A stretch of 64,000 nucleotides of DNA, taken from NCBI GenBank assembly GCA_036346245.1, contig JAYGGG010000288.1:1-64000 (forward strand). Reading direction: 5' to 3'. Position 1 is the first letter of the stretch. The number at the start of each line of letters is the position of its first letter. This document shows, piece by piece, positions 47,284 to 57,340 of the stretch. The translations under genes and the position numbers were made by a program. This stretch comes from Bonia amplexicaulis (lineage: Eukaryota; Streptophyta; Magnoliopsida; Poales; Poaceae). The notes below the pieces were generated by a model that saw only the letters and a list, made by a program, of their open reading frames with translations, was not told where the DNA came from and ran no database searches.

Positions 47284-47885
47284 ATATAGCATTGGAAGAA
47301 TACATGAAAGGCATTATGCTCCCCGGGCCTTAATGTGACCTTTCCATTTAAGCTCACAAAAGCCAAAGCGAATAAGATCCAAATCTACAAGTATCTAACA
47401 AGCAAAGTATATATACAGATGCCAACATATTACAAGAAATAGCTACCCATTCAAAGTTGGGGACTCCTGCCCAAAGCGCTAGCCACATCGCCCCTGCCAT
47501 GAGAGCGCCCGCCGACGCGTGCGAGGAGAATCTTCAGACGGTCTGGGTGGCATTTTTGCGAAAAGGCCCTCGTATTTTCCCGAATTACGACAGGGTCCTT
47601 GGTTCTCGAAAAGGTCCTCACAAATTTTTTGCCCCTCTGTTTCTTTGGTTAGCACCCCGTTTTGAAAATCGCTGGTCCCCGGTTTTTTACGTTCGGTCCT
47701 CGGTTTTTTCGAAAAACCCCTCCGCCTTTTTAGAAAATGCGTTTTACCCCGGTTTTCCGGAAAAGCCCTTTACCTTCCTCGAATCGTTTCGCCCGGTTTT
47801 TTTGAAAATCTCTCACAATTATCGCCTCTTTTTTTTTTTTTTTGCAGATGGTGGTGGTGCGCGTAGCGCCGCGCCACGTGGCTAG
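47284..47885. other. Non-coding interval with phased T/A tracts
   Basis: From 47560 to 47810 short TTTT/AAAA runs recur between GC-rich segments (CGGTTTTTTC, CGAAAAACCC and similar). A T17 run precedes GCAGATGG at 47828-47852. No coding similarity. It ends at CTAG (47882-47885), where copia sequence begins. Confidence 0.4.
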
Positions 47886-47889
47886 TAAA

Positions 47890-48503
47890 CATGATCACAC
47901 AACGCTGAGGGCATCTATGATATTTAACTCACTCAACTTACAAAAGTGCGACTCATCTAGTGGCTTAGTGAAAATGACCGCAAGTTGAGCATTGGTTCTT
48001 ACATGACTTAGTACAATATCACATTTTGCAACATGATCCCTAAGAAATGATGTGGGATATCAATGTGCTTTTATACGCGAGTGTTGAACCAGATTATTAG
48101 CAATATTCACTGCACTTTCATTGTCACAACATAGAGGTACACTATTGAAGGGAATCCCGTAGTCTAGAAGGGTTTGTTTTATGTATAAACTTTGTGCACA
48201 ACAACTACTAGCGGTAAAGTATTCCGCCTCAACAGTAGAAGGTGCAACAGAGTTTTGTTTCTTAGAAACCCATGAGGCTAAGCATCTACCTAGCAAGTGG
48301 CATCCCCCATAGTACTTTTATGATCAGTTTTACGGCTGGTATAATCTGAATTCGAATACCCAATCAACTTGAATTTTGCACCTTTAGGACGCCAAAGTCC
48401 AATGCTAGGGGAGTATTTTAAGTATATAAGAATTCTCTTAACGGATACCAGATGCAATTCTGTAGAAGAAGCTTGGAACCTAGCACATAAGCATATATAA
48501 TTA
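47890..48503 (-). pseudogene. Copia RT/RNase H 3' fragment
   Basis: Minus-strand tail of a second copia family: CARFQASSTELHLVSVKRIL (about 48490-48430), IGLWRPKGAKFKLIGYS (about 48400-48350), then RNase H with LASWVSKKQNSVAPSTVEAE (about 48275-48220) and LCCDNESAVNIANNLVQHSR (about 48150-48070). The catalytic EAEY and DNESA motifs are visible. It ends with VIFTKPLDESHF (about 47965-47935) and a stop near 47895. One frame break near 48300. No LTR is attached. It begins about 12 bp after the dioxygenase stop codon, so it supplies that gene's downstream sequence. Confidence 0.85.
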
Positions 48504-48514
48504 TCTTCCTGGAA

Positions 48515-51500
48515 TCATAGCCGGAAATCATGAATAGCCATTTTGGGACCTAATCCGACGGAGTAGTAATGCGCGACGTAATCTCTGACGAGTGTTTCCC
48601 TGTACAAAGGGGGGTTCTCATCAGACAGCAGCTCCTTGATTGGGCCATACATCCTCGTCGAGGCTGGATGGCTGGGGAAGCACGCGATCGAGACTCTCGG
48701 TCCATCGTTCTTCGCAACCACTCTATGCTCCACGCTTCTGAACTTGTCGTTCGAGATCATCTGGTCACATATATATTCAGTTAAAATACCAGTTCTGAAA
48801 TGACATGTAAGACATGGTACACACACAAGTTATATGAATCTCGACATACCTGTAAGAGATCGCCTACGTTCACGATGAACGCTCCAGGGATCGGCGTAAC
48901 ATCGACCCATCGGTCCTCATGGATGAGCTGCAGACCACCAATTTTATCCTGGAGAAGCACTGTCAGGAAGCCAGAGTCTGAATGCCGGGTTAATCCAATG
49001 GCGAGCTCAGGCTGGGGACATGGAGGGTAGTAGTGGCACAGCATCATCTGCCCGTTGTTGCATCCTATTTCTGTCAAGTAGCTCGACTTGAGCCCCAGAG
49101 CCTCTGATAGCAACCCGAACAAAGTGTCCAACAAATTCTTCACGTGTTTGGCATAGTCAAATAATGCATCCCTGCAATGCAAATCATCACAAAGAACTTA
49201 TCTGAGTCTCACTAGTCTGGCTCACAATCAAGCTAGTCCATGGTTTGACAAAAGTAACTAGGAAGATAGGTACGAATAGATGAAGTTTCCACAGTTTATG
49301 ACATGCTCACTAGCCGGGCTCACTATCAAGCTAGTCCATGCTTTGACAAAAGTAACTAGGAAGATAGGTACGAATAGATGAAGTTTCCACAGTTTATGAC
49401 ATGCTCACTAGCCTGGCTCACTATCAAGCTAGTCCATGGTTTGACAAAAGTAACTAGGAAGATAGGTACGAATAGATGAAGTTTCCATAGTTTATGACAT
49501 GCTCACTAGCCGGGCTCACTATCAAGCTAGTCCATGCTTTGACAAAAGTAACTAGGAAGATAGGTACGAATAGATGAAGTTTCCACAGTTTATGACATGC
49601 TCACTAGCCTGGCTCACTATCATGCTAGTCCATGGTTTGACAAAAGTAACTAGGAAGATAGGTACGAATAGATGAAGTTTCCACAGTTTATGACATTGTT
49701 TCACGGATGAACAGGCGGATACGGCGGCCTAGACAGAAACGAGCGTGAAGGTGCTATGGACCAGAGGGACCAGATGGGCTGTCCGAAAGAGAAACCAGGG
49801 TAAAGGAAATGTGTCGGACCATGAATAGTAGAGGACCAACCAAGTCTTGGCTGTAACAAGAGAAACCTAAATTCCCAATCTATCTCCGTCGTTTCCCAAT
49901 TCCCCATTCTTCTCTGCTTGTTCCCTTCCCGAACTCTCCAATCCTCGCCCGATCTCTCCGATTCTGCTACCAGACCGTGACATGTCGACTGATAGACTTT
50001 GCATCCTTACAACGGTCAAAGTAGGTATACCATGGATGGAAAATTTCAGTAACCTTTGCAGAGAGTTGAGAACAAATTAAAGTCATATACAAAGTAATTA
50101 ATTTTCATAGCATTATTTAGCTTAGTCTCGACTCTATAGACACTGGTGTTGATAGATGCATGTAAGGCCTCTTGGCCCATCGAAACAAGGCTAGCTAAGT
50201 GATCTAGTCAAGTTTATGTTTAAAAAAAAGAAGATGAGGAGATAGGACCCTACTGTGGTTGTTCGGATCTTTGTTTTTAAGCAAAAGCTTGTTTTTTCTA
50301 TTCCGTATTCGGTGAGGCTCCAGCGAGCTTCCAATTTACCGTGGGGGCTGGGTTCACCGGGGCCCGAATTTAGAGGGAGGCTGGAGCCGTGGACGACCGG
50401 CGATGGGTGGGTGGTGGTGATGGGGCGGCGGTGCACCATTGGCCACGGGTCGGAGGAGGGCGGTGGGAGGCGGGATCGAAGAGTGACGAGCAATTAGGAG
50501 GCTGTGGGGGGCGGTGGCGGATCTGACGGCGATAGCCGTCGGATACGAGGAAGAAGGGTCGAGCGGGGAGATCGAGACATACGGCGGCAGCGGCGGGGAG
50601 GAGGAGGTAGGCGCGGCGGGGAGGGAGGAGGAGGCGGTAGCAGCGGGGAAGGGGCTCACCGGAGGGCCGCGTCGGTGTCGGCGAGACGGCAGGGCTACCA
50701 ATCACAGTTGATGTTGGTGCTAGCTGTTGCTATTTTTCTAGCTTTTGGGCTGTTTTCTAGCTAGCTGGTGCAGGTCGAATTTTCCACAGTTTATGACATG
50801 TTCACTAGCCGGGCTCACTATCAAGCTAGTCCATGGTTTGACAAAAGTAACTAGGAAGATAGGTACGAATAGATGAAGTTTCCACAGGTTATGACATGGT
50901 TTCACAGATGAACAGGCGGATACGGCGTCCTAGACAGAAACGAGCGTGAAGGTGCTATGGAGGCGGTAGCAGCGGGGAAGGGGCTCACCGGAGGACCGCG
51001 TCGGTGTCGGCGAGATGGCAGGGCTACCACTAAATCATAGTTGATGTTGGTGCTAGCTGTCGCTATTTTTCTAAATTTTGGGCTGTTTCATCTGCTTCAT
51101 ACAGTCGCGAATATCTTGTGCAAAAGAAAGGAATTCAACCAGGAGAGAAACCGCCAGCTCAGTAGTGACGGGCCTGACGGCACGTACAATATTAGTACAA
51201 GTACAGCACTACAGCGTGAGAGGCTCACCGGCAGTTGTCGGGCAGCTCGCCGGGGACCGGCGGGTCGGGCTCCATGCGGAGGTAGAGCGTGTCGCGCCAG
51301 TTGGCCACCTTCGACTGGTGCAGGTCGAAGTTGCAGTTGTACTTCACAGCTTTCGCCGGCTCCCGCGAGTAGAGCCGCGCCTTGTCGCTGCCCTCCCCGC
51401 CATCCGCCTCGTGGAACGCCCTGGCCGCCTCCACCGCCGAGGAGGCCGCCTCCTCAGGAACACCGTGGCCCGTCACCTGGAAGAAGCCCCACTCCGCCGC

Positions 51501-51737
51501 GGCCCGACGGACGGCTGCGACCACGGCCTCGCGGTCTCCCCCGCCGAGGTCGATCACCGGGATGGACGGCGACGTTTCTTGCACGGGGTGCCTGGCGGGA
51601 CTGTCAGACTGTGGTTCGGGGTCGGGGACGTGGAAGATGCGGGGGATCTGCGTCGCGCCAGACGCGACGAGGCCGCGGACGCCGGACAAGGTCGCGTCCA
51701 GGGCGCGGAGCTCAGCCGCGCGGTCGGAGGCGGACAT
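48515..51737 (-). CDS. 2-oxoglutarate/Fe(II)-dependent dioxygenase (ACC-oxidase-homolog type), three exons
   Basis: A soluble dioxygenase that would hydroxylate or desaturate a small metabolite using 2-oxoglutarate, Fe(II) and O2; substrate unknown. Exons: 51737-51229, 49171-48850, 48760-48515; both introns GT-AG; 1077 nt, 358 aa, the normal length for this family. The start at 51737 opens with MSASDRAAELRALDAT, matching homolog starts; an upstream in-frame Met would add 26 atypical residues. Residues 59-100 form the N-terminal DIOX_N region (IPVIDLGGGD, AAEWGFFQVTGHGVP). The HYYPPCPQP turn is at 216-224. Iron ligands are His233, Asp235 and His289; Arg299-x-Ser301 binds 2-oxoglutarate. Best match by eye is the ACC oxidase homolog 1-like / BX6-like grass group, not true ACC oxidase. 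Intron 1 (2057 bp) is full of repeats. It is the only intact gene in the window. Confidence 0.9.
49209..49698. repeat. Five tandem copies of a 98-bp unit in dioxygenase intron 1
   Basis: Units start at 49209, 49307, 49405, 49503 and 49601, each beginning TCACTAG and containing CAAGCTAGTCCATG and TTATGACATGC. They differ at few positions; the CTTTG/GTTTG variants alternate between units, implying duplication of a two-unit block. Confidence 0.95.
49756..50631. other. Intron segment with gene-5'-end-like sequence
   Basis: Contains a pyrimidine-rich leader-like stretch (49880-49960) and a GC-rich part (50330-50631) coding for Pro/Ser-rich or Gly-rich frames on both strands. The GGGTTCACCGGGGCCCGAAT region resembles 58700-58750. 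It may be captured gene-fragment or retroposon sequence; no function inferred. Confidence 0.35.
50780..51079. repeat. Chimeric duplicate of intron sequences
   Basis: 50802-50898 is a sixth 98-bp unit; 50898-50963 repeats 49697-49760 (TTTCACGGATGAACAGGCGG region); 50964-51079 repeats 50632-50760. So an older duplication of the whole intron block lost its middle. The copy lies 150 bp from the 5' splice site. Confidence 0.85.
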
Positions 51738-51827
51738 GGTGGCGCCGAATTTAGCGTGTTTGGGTGGTGGTGTGAGGCTTGTTACAGAGTACGGTTGGGT
51801 TGTTTGGTGTGGCACGAGTTGTTGGCA

Positions 51828-51838
51828 GGGTTAAATAT
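51828..51838 (-). promoter_or_regulatory. Candidate TATA element of the dioxygenase gene
   Basis: The minus strand reads AAATATTTAAC about 95 bp upstream of the ATG, at a plausible distance for a plant TATA box with a short leader. No other TATA-like sequence lies between it and the start codon. Confidence 0.45.
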
Positions 51839-51960
51839 TTCGGATTGAAATTTTTTGCCGAAATTTCTACGAAATGGTTCAGCCTGGCTGTTGGCTGTTC
51901 TTATCTGCTGCTGCCGTCGCCGTCGAAAATTCAAGCGACAGAGACGGGAAAGAGGAGAAA

Positions 51961-52162
51961 AGTGCATGCGCCGGGAGGATGCACCCCATCCGGCCATTTG
52001 TTTAGGGAATATAACGCACGCCCATGGCCCATCCATTCAAAGGTTCCACTGCATTGAGGACAAGTGCAAGCACCGGGAGGATGCACGCCCGTCCAGCCAT
52101 TTCTTTTCTTTGGGAATGATGCACGCCATGACCCACCCATTCAATATTCTACTGCATTGAGG
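51961..52162. repeat. Two-copy tandem repeat, about 103 bp
   Basis: Copies 51961-52063 and 52064-52162 share CGGGAGGATGCA, CATCCATTCAA / CACCCATTCAA and ACTGCATTGAGGAC. It lies upstream of the dioxygenase promoter. Confidence 0.85.
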
Positions 52163-52172
52163 ACCGAGCGTT

Positions 52173-52281
52173 CCTTGGATGGCAAGAGAGTCGTCGTGCT
52201 GTTTGGTCTTTGGTCTCGTTCCGATGGGCGGATGGCAAGAGAGTCGTCGTGCTCTTTGGTCTTTGGTCTCGTTCCGATGGG
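52173..52281. repeat. Two-copy tandem repeat, about 54 bp
   Basis: GGATGGCAAGAGAGTCGTCG ... CCGATGGGC occurs twice in a row with one mismatch. Confidence 0.9.
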
Positions 52282-53207
52282 CTCAAAAACTGTAGTTTAT
52301 AACTAAAATTATATTATAGTGATTAAAATTTTATTATAGTTAAAGATAATTTATTTAGTGTAATTAAATTTTAAAAAAATTTAAAATAAAAAAATATGCT
52401 AACTCATCATGCACAACGCAACGAATATGGGGAAAAAAGAACCGACAAAAAGCTCAAAAGCTAAAAGTTCGAAAAGAGCGAAATTTATGAATAGTGAAAA
52501 ATAAACTAGAAGCCAGAAACTGAAGCCAAAACAAGTGAGACTGCCTCGAATAATTAAAAATATTGTATACACATACGTGTTTAGTAAGAAAACATATATT
52601 TATGCGATATGAGATCTCGTGCCTCCGTAAAAAATTCTAGACGTGTGCACGAGATACACGCGTGAGGGGCATGTGAGTTGACTGTGCGTTCGCCTTGTGC
52701 CCTCGAAAAAAAGATTCTACTGCATTTTCAGATTTCCAGCAATGCACTGGCAAACTGGTACCCCGTATCCAATAACCGAGACTGCCATACAAGATTACGG
52801 CCAGTTTAGCAACGGTTACGGCTTATAACTTTTGATTGAAATTTTTGAATTTTGGCTGTTTACGGTATAGATTACGGAGAGACAGATACTCACATATGAT
52901 TTTGGCTGGTACAGATGTTAGGCTTTTAACGTATAGATTATTTAACTTATACACCCTGTCTTAAGAAAATACTTTATTTAAAAGTTATATACTAAAACAA
53001 AAATTAAAAGCCACCGACTTCAAAGGAAAAAAACAGGCATTTCTTAGGTTTCAAGCACTACCGCAGAGCTGCTCAGCTGAACAAAGTGATTTCGGGGAGT
53101 TGGCACCTATGACTTGCGTTAACGGTGCCAGGAGAGGTATTCCCTTCAACTTAGACATAAAAAGGTTAGAATAATTAAAAAATACACTAAGACCAACAAA
53201 AAAACTC
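52282..53207. other. Intergenic AT-rich interval with MITE remnant
   Basis: 52796-53025 resembles, in order, the left arm of the MITE at 14969 (ATTACGGAGAGACAGATACT, CTTAAGAAAATACTT). The rest has no recognised feature. Confidence 0.4.
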
Positions 53208-53212
53208 TAATT
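53208..53212. other. Target-site duplication CTAAT, left copy
   Basis: Exact partner at 58386-58390. Confidence 0.85.
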
Positions 53213-53519
53213 GTTGTGGGATAGCTCAGCCCCATAACTGTTAAGTTCAGCTATTAGGCCTTACAACAGGCGTAATAATATAAGGATATGTGTATAAAGA
53301 AATATATTAATGTATCCTTATCTTTGTAATTATTAAGGGTAGGTTGGGAATTTTCATCCTATCTCATTCATATATATAAACCCCTAAGAAGGGTACGAGA
53401 TGGTCCACTCATTTTACTCACTAGCTCTCTCTCTCGGTTGGCTCTCTATCTCGTTTAGTTCCATATCCCCTAAGGGGAAAGAGGTATCATGTACCCACTA
53501 TTGTGATCATACCACAACA
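53213..53519 (+). repeat. 5' LTR of the small element
   Basis: 307 bp. The promoter motif TATATATAAACCCC near 53372 is followed by a CT-rich leader. About 85 percent identical to the 3' LTR by eye, so this insertion is not recent. Confidence 0.85.
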
Positions 53520-53790
53520 GTTGGCGTCTGTCGGGGCCTCGAATTTTCGAATCCGAACCCTCTGTGTATTACAGCACTAGTCCCAGATCAAAGCTAGCGC
53601 ACACAGTCAAACAATGATGAATACATAATCAACAACGCTTTATTACAATAATAGAGAGTACAGACCAAAAGGCCTTATTATTACAACTGAGGTTTCAAGA
53701 CCTCGCAACACACGAAACACAGCGAAAGCAAAATAAACTCTAGCGAAGACCTATCAATACGCCACAGGCAATTAACTGGAGAAGCGCAAC

Positions 53791-55185
53791 CTAGTACTCC
53801 GGAAAGCCTTCGTCGAATCCATACGTACCGTAGTCGAAGTTTCCTTCTTGAGCTTCATATCCTTTGGGTATTATTTTTAATTGTAGCATGTGAGTACATA
53901 AAGTACTCCGCAAGTCTTGAAAAAATGCAATAGATGCAAGGTTTAACAAAGGAGGGTTATATGGTTCTTTTGCACAAAGCAATGTTTTATTTCAAATACC
54001 AATAGATATTTTTGGAAGGCATCAATTTAAATAAGGTAATCGTTTTAACAGAATCTATCAAGTTAAATAGTGAAGATTACAACCACCAACACTAGATCAC
54101 TGGCTCTAACCGCCAAGGTTCAAATCAATGGGTTACATCCACCCTCACTGGCTACATCCGCCAGGACAACTCCGGGAGTTCCAACCACTCTCGGTTTCAC
54201 AAAACTTTTACTTTAAAATCAAAACCAACGATCTACCATGTGAATGCATTCCTTGCCCGCCCTTGACCGTGGGCACGACTATTCGAATAGTTTTACACTC
54301 TGCAGAGGTTGTACAACTTTACCCACAAGAGACAAGTTATCTTAATAGCCAACATGCTTCCTTAGGCATGAGACCCAGATAATTCATCACAAAGCCTTTA
54401 CCGTACTCTAGTCTAGTTAGTCACCACCCGCTGAGGTTTCACCGCTGAAAGAGTTAAATCCACCACATTCAGAAGCCCCCTCTTGCGCCATATGAGTACA
54501 GTAAATCCCTGTCCCTCACTGTGAATAACCAGTACACCCTGGCACCCATTTTCCACTGGTGGTACCTATACTAGACTATTGTAAGTTATTCAGCTAGGTC
54601 GTACTCATATAGACATATGGTTGTACGGTAGTGCTCAGTTTGGACAATCACAAGAGTCGGTCCTCAATTGACTAAGGCAGAACATACACATTACAAGTTC
54701 TCGTGCTAACCGCACCAAATCAATCTTACCATCCGCCCAAGTCTAAACCAACTCTCACGTTTTATTTTATTTTAAATAACAGTGGCAACACCAATCGCCA
54801 CTAAATTTCTGAATACATGGACTAGTTTAATGAAATATAATTTCTCATTCCAAGTTTACAAAAGTTATTTTGCACGACTAAGCATTTTATTACCGTTCTA
54901 ATATTTAGCAAAGAATTAATAATCTCAATACTGAGTCAAAAGAATCCTAGGGTGTCAAAGGTACATGGTTGTCAATGTCAAATGAGGGCATAACAATTAT
55001 CGGTTTAACTATTATTCTTACAGCATAAATTATTATTTTATGTAACATATCAATGCCTTCAATTTTAAAATAATCAAAAACATTTCATAAACATAGGTTC
55101 GGAATGTTCAAAGGTGACTTGCCTTTTTGTGCGATGTCTTGACTTTCTTGCGGCGGGTCAACAAAATGTTCGGCGACGTCGGATT
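53791..55185 (-). other. LTR-borne two-exon frame, copy 4 (open)
   Basis: Exon A is 55185-55123 (63 bp) after GCGTAG and before AAAG|GCAAGT; it encodes ESDVAEHFVDPPQESQD. The intron 55122-53862 (1261 bp) is GC-AG. Exon B is 53861-53791 (71 bp), encoding YEAQEGNFDY and YGFDEGFPEY plus TAG. Same length of exon A, same donor, same phase and same C-terminus as copies 1 and 3. The upstream exon would fall in the GC-rich segment downstream of the TATA at 55875. Function unknown. Confidence 0.5.
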
Positions 55186-55867
55186 CTACGCGCGAAAAAG
55201 ACAAAGCAACAAAGCAAATAAATACACATAAAATCAAATAAAATTCAAAAATTGAAAAAAAGTGTATATTTAGGTAGTTCATGATTTTATAAAAAATTAG
55301 AAATTTGAACAGGCCAATTCGGAGTTAAAATGAGAAAGTTATGGCCTCGGGAAGTTTTAATTGAAAGAAAAAGAAAAGAAAGATTTTTCGATTTATTTTT
55401 GTATTGAAAATTCATAATTATGATGTCAGCAAGTAATTTAATTTCGGTGAAATATTTTCTAAAGAAAAAGGATTTATGACGCAATCTCGATGTTAGCATA
55501 ATTTTGAATTTTGAATTTTCGGACATGTGGACCTGGGCCCACCGTGGGCTGAGTCCTGCGACGGCCGTGGCCGAGGTGGCACGCTGTGTGGTGACACAGG
55601 CGCACACGCTGGCGGCCACGCTGGGCTCGGCCATTGAGGTGGCAAGCTGGCGGTGAGCTCGGCCCAGGGCGTCACTGCTGGCCATGGCCGGAGGAGGAAG
55701 AGGCGGGAAGTTGATTTTACCGGCTCGGGAGGTGGCGGAGGAGGGACATCGGCGGAGAGAGGGAAGCGGCGGTGGTGCAGGGGGCGGCGAGGGAGGCGCG
55801 GAGACTCGGCCAAAGTGGGGAAAATGTGGAGGAGGGTGAGGGGATGCCGAAAGAGGGTCGGGAGGGG

Positions 55868-55875
55868 CTTTTATA
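55868..55875 (-). promoter_or_regulatory. TATA box in solo LTR copy 4
   Basis: Minus-strand TATAAAAG followed by CCCCTCCC-type leader sequence. Confidence 0.55.
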
Positions 55876-56935
55876 GGCGAGGAGAGGAGGGGAGAGGCCG
55901 GCGGCCGGAGGAAAACTCATGAGAATTTCGGCCGTGAATAGGGGTATTCAAGGGGAAGCAGTAAGCAATTAGTGGAGGAGTAATTGGGGCTCTCATTGCT
56001 TGAATTAATCGGGAGTTTAAGCGAAGAAGCAGTAGTAATCAAACCTTTCCATTCGGCATCAATGGAGCAGAGAGAGAGAGAGGGTGAGTGGAGGAAAAGG
56101 AAGGTGGAAGAAGAATATGGGTGGGGCCCACCCGTCGGTGAGAGAAAAGAGAGAGAGGTGAATGAGCAGTGCCAGTCGGATGGTCGACACATGGCAAGTG
56201 AATATATCGCATTGTTGGATTTAAGTGAAGGGTAAGTTGTGATGGAGGCCGAGATTAAATCGAGGAGAGATGGATTCAATCCGGACGTGACACATGGCTA
56301 CCGAGGTTAATTCGGATTAAATTTTGTAAAATACTAGAAACATTATAAATACTTAGAAAAATAATAAATAATATCTAAAAATTCCAGAAAATTCATAGAA
56401 TATTCCTGGAGATATTTTAGACTTGATAAAAATATTTTTAATTTCGGATTTGCTTTTAATAATTTTATAAAATTCCTTTTATATTTTAAAATTGATTTTT
56501 AATTCCAAACAATTCTCAAAAATTAATTAAAAATTCTGGGAAGGTTGAGAAAAATAAAATAAACTCTTTTTGGCTTTAATAAAATATTTAAAATACATTC
56601 CCTGTTTTAGATTTTGGAATAAAATCCAGAAAAGTACAGAAAAATCCAAATAAAAGCCAATTGCTTTAAAATAATTAATTTAAATTTAAAATTTTCAAAA
56701 CTCAAAATTTGGGATGTTACAACGTCGACCATGGGGAGCGCGCAAAAAGCTGTGCAAGGAAGAGTTGCCGCTATGAGAGTGATCCGCTGGATTTCGACCG
56801 GTTCAAAGGAAGGCATTATAAACGTGAGAAGGTAGAGAAACTTCAAATTATTCGTGTAGTATGCTTACATGATATTTGGCACTTGTTGGCTTTAGCATTC
56901 CGGTCAGGCCGCTATTCGATCTGATTTATGCTCAA

Positions 56936-57340
56936 ATCGCACGGTGGTCTCATGCCCCGGTGTACTATACAGAGTATAAATAAATCGCATGGTGGCCTCG
57001 CGTCCCGGCGTACTCTACGGAGTATAAAGCGTCGAAAATTCAGCCATCCCAAACAACTCTATAGAGTATAAAAAATCGCACGGTAGCCTCACGCCCTAGC
57101 GTACTCTGTGGAGTATAAAGCGTTGTGAACTTAACCATTTTGGGCAAATCTACGGAGTATAAAAAAATCGCACAGTGGCCTCGTGCCCCAACATACTCTA
57201 TGAGTATAAAGCATCAGGAACTTAACCGTCCCGGGTAATCACACAGTGGCTTCATGCTCCAGCGTACTCTACGAAGTATAAAGCGTTGGGAGCCTCATGT
57301 GTCCCGGGCCACTCTACAGAGTATAAATAAATCGCGCGGT
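56936..57340 (+). repeat. TATA-like tandem array in the small element
   Basis: About eight GAGTATAAA cores in two alternating contexts: GAGTATAAATAAATCGCA followed by a GGTGGCCTC segment, and TACTCTACGGAGTATAAAGCG. The composite period is roughly 110-125 bp. The core matches the array at 10485-10850 in another element. Confidence 0.85.

Larger units (their letters stand above)
53529..56721 (-). mobile_element. Long solo LTR, copy 4
   Basis: 3193 bp from TGTCGGGGCC to GGGATGTTACA, flanked by GCGTC (53524-53528) and ACGTC (56722-56726), a 4/5 target duplication. It interrupts the primer region of the small element: removing it restores GTTGGCGTC followed by GACCATGGGG. Minus-strand TATAAAAG at 55875-55868 precedes a GC-rich leader (55860-55500). 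The first 230 bp of its 5' end are near-identical to the LTR at 62467. Confidence 0.85.

Noticed and set aside
47828..47886. Possible Helitron 3' terminus (GC-rich imperfect hairpin then CTAG|T)
   Set aside because: The stem is imperfect and only four bases from CTAG instead of the usual 10-12, and no matching TC start was found. The junction to copia sequence at 47886 is real but unexplained.
49801..50000. A second dioxygenase or other gene inside intron 1
   Set aside because: Leader-like pyrimidine-rich sequence without any coding continuation or domain motif.
51041..51848. Open frames of 237 and 256 codons on the plus strand
   Set aside because: Antisense to dioxygenase exon 1. GC-rich codon bias opens the opposite strand; no motif or homologue recognised.
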